Origin: Neisseria subflava
Lineage (GTDB): Bacteria; Pseudomonadota; Gammaproteobacteria; Burkholderiales; Neisseriaceae
DNA length: 64,000 bases
Assembly: GCF_024205705.1 (NCBI RefSeq)
Contig: NZ_CP073115.1
Span: 1,860,001-1,924,000, forward strand
Direction: 5' to 3'
Shown: positions 26,908-34,767 of the stretch, piece by piece
Layout: each line of letters begins with the position of its first letter
Position numbering within the stretch: the first letter of the stretch is position 1
Notes under the pieces: model-generated
The model's database searches: none
Seen by the model: only the letters and a program-made list of their open reading frames with translations
What the model was told of the DNA's origin: nothing
Position numbers and translations under genes: made by a program

Positions 26908-28125
26908 ATGGAGATTATTTTAGGTATCGTGATGTTTACCCTCATCGTCTTGGTTTTGGCACTGATGATTCTGTTTGCCAAATCCAAGTTGGTGAGCGAG
27001 GGCGACATCACCATCAAAGTCAATAACGAAAAAGAGCTGACGATGCCTGCCGGCGGCAAACTGCTGGGTGCGCTTGCCAGCCAAGGCATCTTCGTTCCTT
27101 CCGCCTGCGGTGGCGGCGGCTCATGCGGTCAGTGCCGCGTTGTCGTGAAAAGTGGCGGCGGCGACATTCTGCCGACCGAGCTATCCCACATCAGCAAACG
27201 CGAAGCGCGCGAAGGCTGCCGTCTGTCTTGTCAGGTCAACGTTAAAACTGATATGGACATCGAAGTACCGGAAGAAGTATTCGGCGTAAAAAAATGGGAA
27301 TGCACCGTCATCTCCAATGACAACAAAGCCACGTTCATTAAAGAACTCAAGCTTGCCATTCCAGAAGGCGAAGAAGTTCCTTTCCGCGCCGGCGGCTACA
27401 TCCAAATTGAAGCTCCTCCTCACACCGTTGCCTACAAAGACTTCGACATTCCTAAGGAATACCACGAAGACTGGGACAAATACAATCTGTGGCAATACGT
27501 TTCCAAAGTGGATGAGCCGATTTTGCGTGCCTACTCTATGGCTTCATACCCTGAAGAAAAAGGCATCATTATGCTGAACGTGCGTATCGCTACGCCTCCT
27601 CCGCGCGTACCTGACGCGCCTCCGGGACAAATGTCGTCTTACATCTGGTCGCTCAAAGCCGGTGACAAAGTAACGATTTCCGGTCCGTTCGGCGAATTCT
27701 TCGCCAAAGATACCGATGCCGAAATGGTATTCATCGGCGGCGGTGCAGGTATGGCACCGATGCGTTCCCACATTTTCGACCAACTGAAACGTTTGAACTC
27801 CAAACGTAAGATTACCTTCTGGTATGGTGCCCGTTCTAAACGCGAGATGTTCTATGTCGAAGACTTCGACCAACTCGCAGCAGAATTCCCGAACTTCACA
27901 TGGCACGTCGCCCTGTCCGACCCATTGCCTGAAGACAACTGGGACGGTTACACAGGCTTCATTCACAACGTGGTTTACGAAAACCACCTGAAAAACCATG
28001 AAGCACCGGAAGACTGCGAATTCTATATGTGCGGCCCTCCGATCATGAACCAGTCCGTGATCAAAATGCTCAAAGATTTGGGCGTGGAAGACGAAAACAT
28101 CCTCTTGGACGATTTCGGCGGTTAA
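26908..28125 (+). CDS. nqrF: Na+-translocating NADH:quinone reductase subunit F
   Basis: NqrF is the NADH-oxidising entry subunit. Residues 1-25 form a membrane anchor. A 2Fe-2S ferredoxin domain follows, with ligands Cys67, Cys73, Cys76 and Cys108. The FAD domain has the RAYSMASYP motif, and the NAD domain has GGGAGMAPMRSHI and the C-terminal CGPPIMNQSVIKML. Length is 405 residues, as expected. AGAAAGGA lies before the ATG. A strong hairpin terminator follows the stop codon. Confidence 0.96.
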   Translation: MEIILGIVMFTLIVLVLALMILFAKSKLVSEGDITIKVNNEKELTMPAGGKLLGALASQGIFVPSACGGGGSCGQCRVVVKSGGGDILPTELSHISKREAREGCRLSCQVNVKTDMDIEVPEEVFGVKKWECTVISNDNKATFIKELKLAIPEGEEVPFRAGGYIQIEAPPHTVAYKDFDIPKEYHEDWDKYNLWQYVSKVDEPILRAYSMASYPEEKGIIMLNVRIATPPPRVPDAPPGQMSSYIWSLKAGDKVTISGPFGEFFAKDTDAEMVFIGGGAGMAPMRSHIFDQLKRLNSKRKITFWYGARSKREMFYVEDFDQLAAEFPNFTWHVALSDPLPEDNWDGYTGFIHNVVYENHLKNHEAPEDCEFYMCGPPIMNQSVIKMLKDLGVEDENILLDDFGG

Positions 28126-28131
28126 CAGACA

Positions 28132-28163
28132 AAAAGGAAGAAACTTCGGTTTCTTCCTTTTTT
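28132..28163 (+). terminator. Rho-independent terminator of the nqr operon
   Basis: A stem of about 13 bp closes a UUCG tetraloop and is followed by a T run. It starts seven bases after the nqrF stop codon. Its strength implies that apbE and nqrM are largely transcribed from their own promoter. Confidence 0.85.
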
Positions 28164-28169
28164 ATTGCC

Positions 28170-28202
28170 AGGCCGTCTGAAAACCATACTTTCAGACGGC
28201 CT
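28170..28202 (+). terminator. DUS inverted pair between nqrF and apbE
   Basis: Exact AG-DUS at 28170-28181 and exact complement at 28191-28202. It forms a second hairpin just behind the main nqr terminator. Confidence 0.6.
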
Positions 28203-28257
28203 GAACCTTTCTTTTACGATACAATAAAGGCTTCAAAAAATAATCCGCAAATCCCCT

Positions 28258-29325
28258 ATGCCGTTTCTTTCCAATTCGTTTTACCGTCCGATAATCGGTT
28301 GCACCGTTGCCATCCTTTCCTCACTCACACTCTCTGCCTGCCAACCTGAAAAACAACAAACCATTACCCTGCAAGGCGAGACCATGGGCACGACCTATAC
28401 CGTCAAATATCTTTCAGACGGCCAAGATAAACTCCCCTCCCCTGCCGAAATACAAAAACGCATTGATGACGCGCTTAAAGAAGTCAATCGGCAAATGTCT
28501 ACCTACCAGACCGATTCCGAAATCAGCCAATTCAACCAGCTGCGCACCGTCAATCAGGCCATGCCCATTTCCCAAGACTTTGCCTATGTGACCGGAGAAG
28601 CCTTGCGTTTAAACAAACTGACACACGGCGCACTGGACGTAACCGTCGGCCCTTTGGTCAACCTCTGGGGATTCGGCCCGCAAAAAGAAATCACGCACGA
28701 ACCGACTGCACAAGAAATCCAACATGCTTCAGAAATGGTCGGTACGGACAAACTCAAACTTTCCCAAGACGGACAGCAGCCTACACTCGCCAAAACCCAT
28801 CCCGAAGTCTATTTAGACCTATCCTCCATCGCCAAAGGCTTTGGTGTGGATAAAACCGCCGCCGAACTTGAAAAACTCAATATCGGCAATTATTTGGTAG
28901 AAATCGGCGGCGAGTTGCATGGCAAAGGCCGCAATGCGCAAGGCAACCCTTGGCGTATCGGCATCGAGCAACCCAATATCGTTCAAGGCGGTGCCACTCA
29001 AATTACCATTCCATTGGACAATAAATCACTGGCCACGTCCGGCGACTACCGCATTTTCCATGTCGATAAGTCAGGCCGTCGCCTTTCCCATATCATCAAC
29101 CCCAAAACCAAACAACCCATCAGCCACAACCTTGCTTCCATCAGCGTAGTAGCAGAAAACGCCACACTTGCAGACGGCCTTTCCACCGGATTGTTCGTTC
29201 TCGGAGAAACCGAAGCGCTTAAACTTGCCGAGCAAGAAAATCTCGCCGTTTTCCTTATCATCCGAACCCCGCAAGGCGGCTACCATACTAAAATGTCTAG
29301 CGCATTCAAGAAATTATTAAACTAA
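28258..29325 (+). CDS. apbE: FAD:protein FMN transferase ApbE, lipoprotein
   Basis: ApbE transfers FMN from FAD to threonines of target proteins such as NqrB and NqrC. The N-terminus carries a signal peptide ending in the lipobox LSAC with lipidated Cys28, placing the enzyme on the periplasmic face. ApbE motifs are GETMGTTYTVKY, GALDVTVGPLVNLWGFG, YLDLSSIAKGFGVDK, NYLVEIGGELHGKG and the C-terminal DGLSTGLFVLG that binds the metal. The protein is 355 residues. Position directly between nqrF and nqrM fits its job in maturing this NQR. Confidence 0.95.
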   Translation: MPFLSNSFYRPIIGCTVAILSSLTLSACQPEKQQTITLQGETMGTTYTVKYLSDGQDKLPSPAEIQKRIDDALKEVNRQMSTYQTDSEISQFNQLRTVNQAMPISQDFAYVTGEALRLNKLTHGALDVTVGPLVNLWGFGPQKEITHEPTAQEIQHASEMVGTDKLKLSQDGQQPTLAKTHPEVYLDLSSIAKGFGVDKTAAELEKLNIGNYLVEIGGELHGKGRNAQGNPWRIGIEQPNIVQGGATQITIPLDNKSLATSGDYRIFHVDKSGRRLSHIINPKTKQPISHNLASISVVAENATLADGLSTGLFVLGETEALKLAEQENLAVFLIIRTPQGGYHTKMSSAFKKLLN

Positions 29326-29342
29326 CCTTCAGGAATACACAC

Positions 29343-29564
29343 ATGAAAACCCTCCTTCTGACTTTCGGCATCTTTATCATTGTCATCCTCGGCATGGCAG
29401 TCGGCTATATCTTCTCCAAACGCACCATCAAAGGCAGCTGCGGCGGCATTTCCTCTCTCGGCATGAAGAAAATGTGCGATTGCGACACGCCATGCGATAC
29501 TTTGCAAAAAGAGCTGGATAAAAAACAACATTCCGACAATCAAGGCATCAAGGTCGATCATTAA
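29343..29564 (+). CDS. nqrM: Na+-NQR maturation protein NqrM
   Basis: NqrM is a small factor needed for assembly of Na+-NQR, probably for delivering iron to the NqrD/NqrE centre. The 73-residue protein has one N-terminal membrane helix (residues 3-22), then four Cys in a GSCGG, MCDCDTPCD arrangement as in the family. AGGA stands eleven bases before the ATG. It follows apbE by 17 bases and ends the sodium block. Confidence 0.93.
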   Translation: MKTLLLTFGIFIIVILGMAVGYIFSKRTIKGSCGGISSLGMKKMCDCDTPCDTLQKELDKKQHSDNQGIKVDH

Positions 29565-29612
29565 GTCTTTGTTGAATGTTTATTCATAACTCAAGGCTGT
29601 TTATCCCCCATC

Positions 29613-29624
29613 AGGCCGTCTGAA
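29613..29624 (+). repeat. AG-form DNA uptake sequence
   Basis: Exact AGGCCGTCTGAA immediately before the nqrM terminator hairpin. Confidence 0.9.
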
Positions 29625-29667
29625 AAACAAAAGAGCGTGAACCCTATGGATACACGCTCTTTTGTTT
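29625..29667 (+). terminator. Terminator of apbE-nqrM
   Basis: A 15-bp stem (AAACAAAAGAGCGTG and its complement) around a 13-base loop ends in TTTGTTTT. It lies 60 bases past the nqrM stop. Confidence 0.85.
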
Positions 29668-29742
29668 TGCCTCTTCCAAAGCAATCCAAAAATATCTTGC
29701 ATACACATTTGAAACAAGCCCTCCAAAACCAATCATGAAACA

Positions 29743-29776
29743 AAAAGAAAAGCTCCTGCAAAACAGGAGCTTTTTC
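29743..29776 (-). terminator. Terminator of rpmBG
   Basis: AGCTCCTG and CAGGAGCT pair around a five-base loop, with A and T flanks extending the stem. Reading leftwards the hairpin ends in TTTTCTTTTT. It is 16 bases past the rpmG stop. Confidence 0.85.
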
Positions 29777-29791
29777 TTGGAAGAAACCGGA

Positions 29792-29947
29792 TTATTTCAA
29801 TTTAGTTTCTTTGTAAATAACGTGTTTACGGGCTACTGGGTCAAATTTTTTGATTTCCAGTTTGCCAGGCATAGTACGTTTGTTTTTAGTAGTTGTGTAG
29901 AAGTGACCAGTACCAGCGCTGGACTCCAGTTTGATTTTATCGCGCAT
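29792..29947 (-). CDS. rpmG: 50S ribosomal protein L33
   Basis: L33 is a small protein of the large ribosomal subunit near the E site. The 51-residue sequence runs from MRDKIKLESSAGTGHFYTT, through KNKRTMPGKLEIKKFDP, to HVIYKETKLK, which is the typical bacterial L33. It lacks the four zinc-binding Cys of the C+ form, so it is the C- type. AAGGATTAC lies just before the ATG. It is 30 bases after rpmB and forms the usual rpmBG operon. Confidence 0.97.
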   Translation of the reverse strand: MRDKIKLESSAGTGHFYTTTKNKRTMPGKLEIKKFDPVARKHVIYKETKLK

Positions 29948-29977
29948 TGCAGTAATCCTTAATTAATGGTGTTTAAA

Positions 29978-30211
29978 TTAAGCTTCGCCGCGAGCACGCA
30001 AATCAGCCAATACGACATCAATGCCTACTTTATCGATGGTGCGCAATGCAGCGTTAGAAACGCGCAGGCGAACCCAGCGGTTTTCACTTTCTACCCAGAA
30101 ACGACGTGATTGCAAGTTAGGCAAAAAACGACGTTTGGTTTTGTTGTTGGCGTGTGATACGTTATTGCCAGACATCGGGCGCTTACCGGTCACTTTGCAA
30201 ACTCGTGCCAT
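29978..30211 (-). CDS. rpmB: 50S ribosomal protein L28
   Basis: L28 is a structural protein of the large ribosomal subunit. The 77-residue sequence begins MARVCKVTGKRPMSGNNVSHANNKTKRRF and continues with LPNLQSRRFWVESENRWVRLRVSNAALRTIDK, the standard family pattern. It is the zinc-free form with a single Cys. It is the first gene of rpmBG. Confidence 0.97.
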   Translation of the reverse strand: MARVCKVTGKRPMSGNNVSHANNKTKRRFLPNLQSRRFWVESENRWVRLRVSNAALRTIDKVGIDVVLADLRARGEA

Positions 30212-30247
30212 GGTTAGTCTCCAAACTTCTAAAATAGTAAAACGCGA

Positions 30248-30277
30248 TTTATACCACGAAATCCGCCTTCAGTTCAA
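30248..30277 (-). promoter_or_regulatory. Probable rpmBG promoter
   Basis: On the minus strand TTGAAC (complement of 30272-30277) and TATAAA (complement of 30248-30253) are 18 bases apart. Transcription would begin about 30 bases before rpmB. Confidence 0.5.
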
Positions 30278-30424
30278 GTCGTTTACTGAAAAAACGGAAT
30301 TTGTGGAAATAAACCTTCTCAATATGTTGCATCTGCGAAACGGTATCTCGCAAAGCCTTAACTTTTCAATTATAACGGATTTCTTCAAAAAAATCATCTG
30401 TCGTTTGCGAGGTCGGCGAAATAA

Positions 30425-30457
30425 ACAGGCCGTCTGAACATTTCAGACGGCCTGTTT
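30425..30457 (-). terminator. DUS inverted pair after brnQ
   Basis: Exact AG-DUS at 30427-30438 and its complement at 30442-30453, extended by two flanking base pairs. It lies five bases past the brnQ stop. Confidence 0.8.
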
Positions 30458-30461
30458 GTCA

Positions 30462-31790
30462 TCATGCTTTTTTCTTCAACGCCGCATTCAAAATGCAGCC
30501 GAGTATAAAGCAGGCTAAAGAAGGAACAACCCACCCCAAACCGATATTGTAAAACGGCAATGCGCGCTCGATGGCGGCAGCGGTATCGGCATCCAATCCA
30601 AACGCGGCCTTATAGGCATCGAGCAAACCGACCATAAGGGCCGCCATCATGGTGCAAAAATAGACAATACGGCCGCCGCCAAACAGTTTATCTGTCAAGG
30701 CCAGCAGAATAATAACGATGGTCAGCGGATACAACAGCATCAACATAGGGATGGAAAACTGCAAAATCGCTGACAGGCCTTTGTTGGCCAACAGGATAGA
30801 CACCACCGTATTCAGTATCACAAAGATTTTATAAGAAATACCCGGGCAAAGACGGTTGAAATATTCGGCGCATGAAGTAATCAAGCCAACCGCCGTACTC
30901 AGACAGGCAAGCAGCACCATGACGCCAAGCAACACAATACCGGCCGTACCGAAATAGTGCTGTGCGGTTTTAGACAAAACCGACGCGCCGTTTTCCTGCA
31001 AGCCGATACCGGCCACACCTGTCGCGCCCATATAGCCGATAAACAGGTAAACCACTGCCAAACAAGAAGCCGCCAACACACCGGAAATCGTCGTTGTCTT
31101 CAGCAAGTCCGCGCGGTTGTCCACGCCCATGGCGCGAACGGCATCGATGACGATAATGGCAAACACCAGCGAAGCCAGCGCGTCCATGGTGCCGTAGCCT
31201 TCCAAAATACCTTTAACCAACGGATGAGTGGCAAAATCGCCTTGCGCTGCCTGCGGCATACCCATCGGATTAATGGCGGCATAGCCGACCAATATCGCAA
31301 TTGACAGCAACAAAACAGGCGTGAGGATTTTACCGATACGGTCAACCAGCTTCCCCGGAGAAATCGACAGCCAATAAGTCATGCCGAAAAACACCAGGCT
31401 GAATACGGCCAATGCGATATTTTTCCAAGATTCATCAATGAAAGGAGAAATTGCAGTTTCAAAAGATACCGTTGCTGTACGCGGCATGGCAAACAAGGGG
31501 CCGATTGCCAGATAAAGCGCGGCGGCAAAAGTCACGCCGTACCAAGGCGCAACACGGGAAGCCAGCGCTTCCACATCGCGCGAGCCGGAATAGCCGACGG
31601 CAATCACACCCAGTAATGGCAACCCCGCCCCGGTCAACAAAAAGCCGAACATTGCCGAAAGCCAGTTTTCGCCGGCCTGCTGTCCCAAAAAAGCAGGAAA
31701 AATCAGGTTTCCCGCCCCAAAAAACAGGGCAAACAGCATTAAGCCCACCGCCCATAAAGAAGCTTTGGTATGACTCGTCGTCGAATTCAT
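30462..31790 (-). CDS. brnQ: Branched-chain amino acid transporter BrnQ (LIVCS family)
   Basis: BrnQ imports leucine, isoleucine and valine with Na+ or H+. The 442-residue protein has about 12 hydrophobic segments. The family opening is visible as LFALFFGAGNLIFPAFLGQQAGE near residue 20, and later YLFIGYMGATG and the LITSCAEYFNRLCPGISYK segment match the family. The ATG is one base from the scpA stop codon, so the two are probably one transcript. Residues after 430 are lysine-rich, as is common. Confidence 0.93.
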   Translation of the reverse strand: MNSTTSHTKASLWAVGLMLFALFFGAGNLIFPAFLGQQAGENWLSAMFGFLLTGAGLPLLGVIAVGYSGSRDVEALASRVAPWYGVTFAAALYLAIGPLFAMPRTATVSFETAISPFIDESWKNIALAVFSLVFFGMTYWLSISPGKLVDRIGKILTPVLLLSIAILVGYAAINPMGMPQAAQGDFATHPLVKGILEGYGTMDALASLVFAIIVIDAVRAMGVDNRADLLKTTTISGVLAASCLAVVYLFIGYMGATGVAGIGLQENGASVLSKTAQHYFGTAGIVLLGVMVLLACLSTAVGLITSCAEYFNRLCPGISYKIFVILNTVVSILLANKGLSAILQFSIPMLMLLYPLTIVIILLALTDKLFGGGRIVYFCTMMAALMVGLLDAYKAAFGLDADTAAAIERALPFYNIGLGWVVPSLACFILGCILNAALKKKA

Positions 31791-31791
31791 T

Positions 31792-32688
31792 TTAGTTCTC
31801 TTTTTTCAAATTTTCGTTATCGTTTTCATCGGCTTCAAGGCCGTCTGAAAGCATTTCGGCTTCGTTTATTTCCAAACCGTCTTTCAGGCTGATTTCGATT
31901 TCACCATAATTTTCCGGCTGTACGATACGCACCAAGCCTTCTTTAGCCAATTCCAGCAATGCAATAAAATTGACCACCACATATGTCGCACCCTGCTCAG
32001 GCTTAAACAAATCGCTGAACTTGCTGATACCGCTTTCGTTCAAGCGACGCAAAATCGCCGTCATCTGCGCGCGCACGGAAATGGTTTCCCGCACTACTTC
32101 ATGACTGCGCGTATGCTTGGAACGCGACAAAATACCCAACCAAGCCTGCGTCAAATCGGCAACATATACTTCCGGCAACTTCGCTTCGACCGCAATTTCC
32201 AGCGGCAAATACGCCCAAGCAAAATCACGTCCGGCACGCGGTAATGCGTCCAAGCCCTGAGCCGCCAGTTTCATTTGTTCGTAAGCCAACAGACGGCGCA
32301 CCAGCTCGGCACGCGGATCCGCCTCTTCATCCTCAACTTCTTCAGGACGCGGCAACAGCAGGCGCGATTTAATTTCAATCAACATCGCCGCCATCAGCAG
32401 GTATTCTGCCGCCAAATCAAACTGATACGCTTCCATTTGGGCAATATAGTGCAGATACTGCTCAGTAATCTTCACCATCGGAATATCGAGGACATCGATA
32501 TTTTGCTTGCGGATAAGGTACAGCAGCAAATCCAACGGCCCTTGGAAGCTGCTCAATACCACCTTCAACGCATCAGGCGGAATAAACAAATCCTGCGGCA
32601 CATCGGTAACAGGCTGACCGAACACCCACGCAACGGTATGTTCAGACGGCGTTGCGGCAGTGGAAGAAATAAGGTGTTCTGAAGGCAT
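31792..32688 (-). CDS. scpA: Segregation and condensation protein A
   Basis: ScpA is the kleisin subunit that bridges SMC and ScpB in chromosome condensation. The 298-residue protein carries the ScpA signature FQGPLDLLLYLIRKQNIDVLDIPMVKITEQYL, then DLAAEYLLMAAMLIEIKSRLLLPRP, and a C-terminal winged-helix region. The first 20 residues contain MPSEH and TPSEH; the second is encoded by a near-exact DUS at 32641-32652. No alternative start lies before the conserved region. Upstream there is no strong ribosome site. brnQ follows directly. Confidence 0.93.
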   Translation of the reverse strand: MPSEHLISSTAATPSEHTVAWVFGQPVTDVPQDLFIPPDALKVVLSSFQGPLDLLLYLIRKQNIDVLDIPMVKITEQYLHYIAQMEAYQFDLAAEYLLMAAMLIEIKSRLLLPRPEEVEDEEADPRAELVRRLLAYEQMKLAAQGLDALPRAGRDFAWAYLPLEIAVEAKLPEVYVADLTQAWLGILSRSKHTRSHEVVRETISVRAQMTAILRRLNESGISKFSDLFKPEQGATYVVVNFIALLELAKEGLVRIVQPENYGEIEISLKDGLEINEAEMLSDGLEADENDNENLKKEN

Positions 32689-32780
32689 GGTTAAAGGGTC
32701 TTTTTCTTTTTAAGTTTAGTAAGAAGTTTCATCAACAAAAGGCCGTCTGAAACAAGGACAACCCGTTTTTAATATAAAAA

Positions 32781-33248
32781 TCAGCGGTTTTTACGATTGA
32801 TTTGCAAAGAAACAATGGCGACGGCAAAGGTCTGGGCCAAGGCCATACCCAACAGCGGCAGGCTGGCGAAAACCGTACCCGTCAGTACCGAGCCAATATC
32901 GCGAGAAAACACAAAACCATCCCTCGCAAGCATCGCCACCATCAAAGCCAACAACAGCAAACTTTCGCAGCCGACCAAAAGCCAAATCATTTTAACCGAA
33001 CGGCGTTTGCGCCATTTCATGATACCGGCGTGTAAAAGGCTGAATATCACGACGGACAGAAACGGATAAAGAAAAGTGGTGAACGGGCGGTTATAACCGC
33101 TTTGCACACACAAATAATCGCCCGGCAGCGTATTGCATTCCATCACATCGAGAAACATCGGATCGACAGCATACATCAATACGCCGAACCATACCGCATA
33201 AATCAGGCTGGCGATAAAGTAGGCTTTAAAAAATCGGTTCTTAACCAT
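32781..33248 (-). CDS. Uncharacterised four-helix membrane protein
   Basis: I do not recognise this 155-residue protein. It has four predicted membrane helices, at about residues 9-29, 57-76, 85-108 and 122-147. The first loop, probably periplasmic, has two Cys (MECNTL and DYLCVQSG) that could form a disulfide. The region between helices 2 and 3 is basic (KWRKRRSVK), which suggests a cytoplasmic side there. It lies between scpA and tcdA, all in the same direction, 14 bases downstream of tcdA. Confidence 0.7.
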   Translation of the reverse strand: MVKNRFFKAYFIASLIYAVWFGVLMYAVDPMFLDVMECNTLPGDYLCVQSGYNRPFTTFLYPFLSVVIFSLLHAGIMKWRKRRSVKMIWLLVGCESLLLLALMVAMLARDGFVFSRDIGSVLTGTVFASLPLLGMALAQTFAVAIVSLQINRKNR

Positions 33249-33261
33249 CTTCCTCTACCCC

Positions 33262-34038
33262 TCACTTCCGCCCCGCGATATGCTCCACCGCAGCCTGTGC
33301 ACAATACAATCCAAACGAAGCCGTTACCAGCATACTCGCGCCGTAGCCCGCGCAGGACAAACCTTGCGGTGCGGCATCGCTCGAACACGCTTCGCCGGAT
33401 TGCGGCGGCGTAATATTCTCGATTGAATAAACGCAAGGCACGCGCATTTTTTCTTTGGTATCGCGGCTGAAGCCGTAGCGTTTGCGCAAGGTATAGCGCA
33501 AATTGGAAAGTAGAGGGTCGTGGGTAACGCGGCTCAAATCGGCGGTTTGGATTAAAGCCGGATTTTTCTGTCCGCCCGCGCCGCCGCTGATAATAAACGG
33601 TTGTTTATGCTGCACGAAATACGCCGCCATCGCCGCTTTGACACGGATTTGGTCAATGGCGTCAATGACAAAGTCAAAAGGCCGTCTGAAAAGCTCGTCC
33701 AGATTGTCTTCGGTTACAAAATCTTCGATTTCCGTCACTTCGCATTGCGGATTGATTTGGGCGATGCGTTCTCGCAAAGCGGTAACTTTTGCCTTACCGA
33801 AATCATCGGTCAAGGCGTGCAACTGGCGGTTGACATTGGACTCGGCAACGTTGTCCAAATCAATCAGCGTTAAACGACCGATACCGCTGCGCGCCAAAGC
33901 CTCCACCGCCCACGAGCCGACGCCGCCGACGCCGACCACGCACACATGCGCACGCGAAAAGCGCGCCAGTGCTTCGTCTCCGTAAAGTCTGGCAATGCCG
34001 CCAAAGCGGCGCGAAGAAAGAAAAGCGGCGTCCTGCAT
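33262..34038 (-). CDS. tcdA: tRNA threonylcarbamoyladenosine dehydratase TcdA
   Basis: TcdA cyclises t6A37 to ct6A using ATP. It is an E1-like enzyme related to MoeB. The 258-residue protein has RFGGIARLYGDEAL at residues 11-24, the nucleotide-binding GVGGVGS at 36-42, LIDLDNVAESNVNRQ, the FDFVIDAIDQIRVKAAM segment, and SGGAGGQKNP. Its C-terminus has SMLVTASFGLYCAQAAV. It has no CXXC zinc pair, which separates it from MoeB. It sits upstream of the membrane protein gene in the same direction. Confidence 0.92.
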   Translation of the reverse strand: MQDAAFLSSRRFGGIARLYGDEALARFSRAHVCVVGVGGVGSWAVEALARSGIGRLTLIDLDNVAESNVNRQLHALTDDFGKAKVTALRERIAQINPQCEVTEIEDFVTEDNLDELFRRPFDFVIDAIDQIRVKAAMAAYFVQHKQPFIISGGAGGQKNPALIQTADLSRVTHDPLLSNLRYTLRKRYGFSRDTKEKMRVPCVYSIENITPPQSGEACSSDAAPQGLSCAGYGASMLVTASFGLYCAQAAVEHIAGRK

Positions 34039-34123
34039 AAGTAACCTTGTGATATATCAATAAATTAATGAAAAACGCCACAGGCGAATCGGACTGACAT
34101 TATACTTGAAAGCAGATGGGCTG

Positions 34124-34150
34124 TTGTACCCGCCCGAAAGAGTTTATAAT
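34124..34150 (+). promoter_or_regulatory. Possible promoter of the universal stress gene
   Basis: A perfect TATAAT at 34145-34150 is preceded by TTGTAC at 34124-34129. The 15-base spacer is short, so the -10 is the more reliable part. Confidence 0.45.
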
Positions 34151-34224
34151 CGTTTCACATTCAGACAAGTTCTGATTTCATATTAAACGAAAGTGCCGCT
34201 ACTCGGCGCAAAAGGAGAATAAAT

Positions 34225-34689
34225 ATGTACAAACATCTGGTTGTAGCCGTTGACGGTAGCGAGACTTCCCTCAATGCATTGAAACACGCCGCCGAACTGG
34301 CAAGCCTCAACAAAGCCCAACTGACTTTGGTTCACGTTGCCAACCCTGCCGAATACATGGCTTTGGCGCCTGAATTCCTGCAACACGAAAGCTACGAAGC
34401 CGCTGCAGTGGCTCAAGGCAACGAAGTTTTGGATTTCGCAGAAAAAACAGCGCGTGAAAGCGGCGTTGAAAACATCGTGAAACACCTGTTGGTTGCCAAC
34501 AAAGGCGCGCGCGAAATGGCGCAAGACTTGGTTGACTACGCCGACAACAACGGCGCAGACCTGCTGGTACTCGGCACACACGGCCGCACCGGCCTGATGC
34601 ACCTGCTGATGGGCAGCTTCGCCGAGACCGTAATGCGTCAAAGCCACCTGCCTCTGCTGATTATCCGCAGCAAAGCCGAAGAAGCATAA
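34225..34689 (+). CDS. Universal stress protein, UspA family
   Basis: This 154-residue protein is a cytoplasmic UspA-fold nucleotide-binding protein. It opens with MYKHLVVAVDGSETSLNALKHA. The ATP-binding motif G-2x-G-9x-G(S/T) is present as GTHGRTGLMHLLMGSFAE near the C-terminus, so it is the ATP-binding type. AGGAG lies before the ATG. It is a single gene with its own terminator and a perfect -10 hexamer upstream. Confidence 0.92.
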   Translation: MYKHLVVAVDGSETSLNALKHAAELASLNKAQLTLVHVANPAEYMALAPEFLQHESYEAAAVAQGNEVLDFAEKTARESGVENIVKHLLVANKGAREMAQDLVDYADNNGADLLVLGTHGRTGLMHLLMGSFAETVMRQSHLPLLIIRSKAEEA

Positions 34690-34713
34690 TCAAGCATTGA
34701 TTTAAAATAGCGA

Positions 34714-34748
34714 AAGGCCGTCTGAATATTTTTCAGACGGCCTTTTTT
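34714..34748 (+). terminator. DUS hairpin after the universal stress gene
   Basis: Exact AG-DUS at 34715-34726 and complement at 34732-34743 with five loop bases and six T residues. It also faces the end of hemL. Confidence 0.85.
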
Positions 34749-34767
34749 CACATGACAGCTTCAGCTT

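Noticed and set aside
30021..30437. Plus-strand frame across rpmB
   Set aside because: It is a shadow of L28 and its promoter region.
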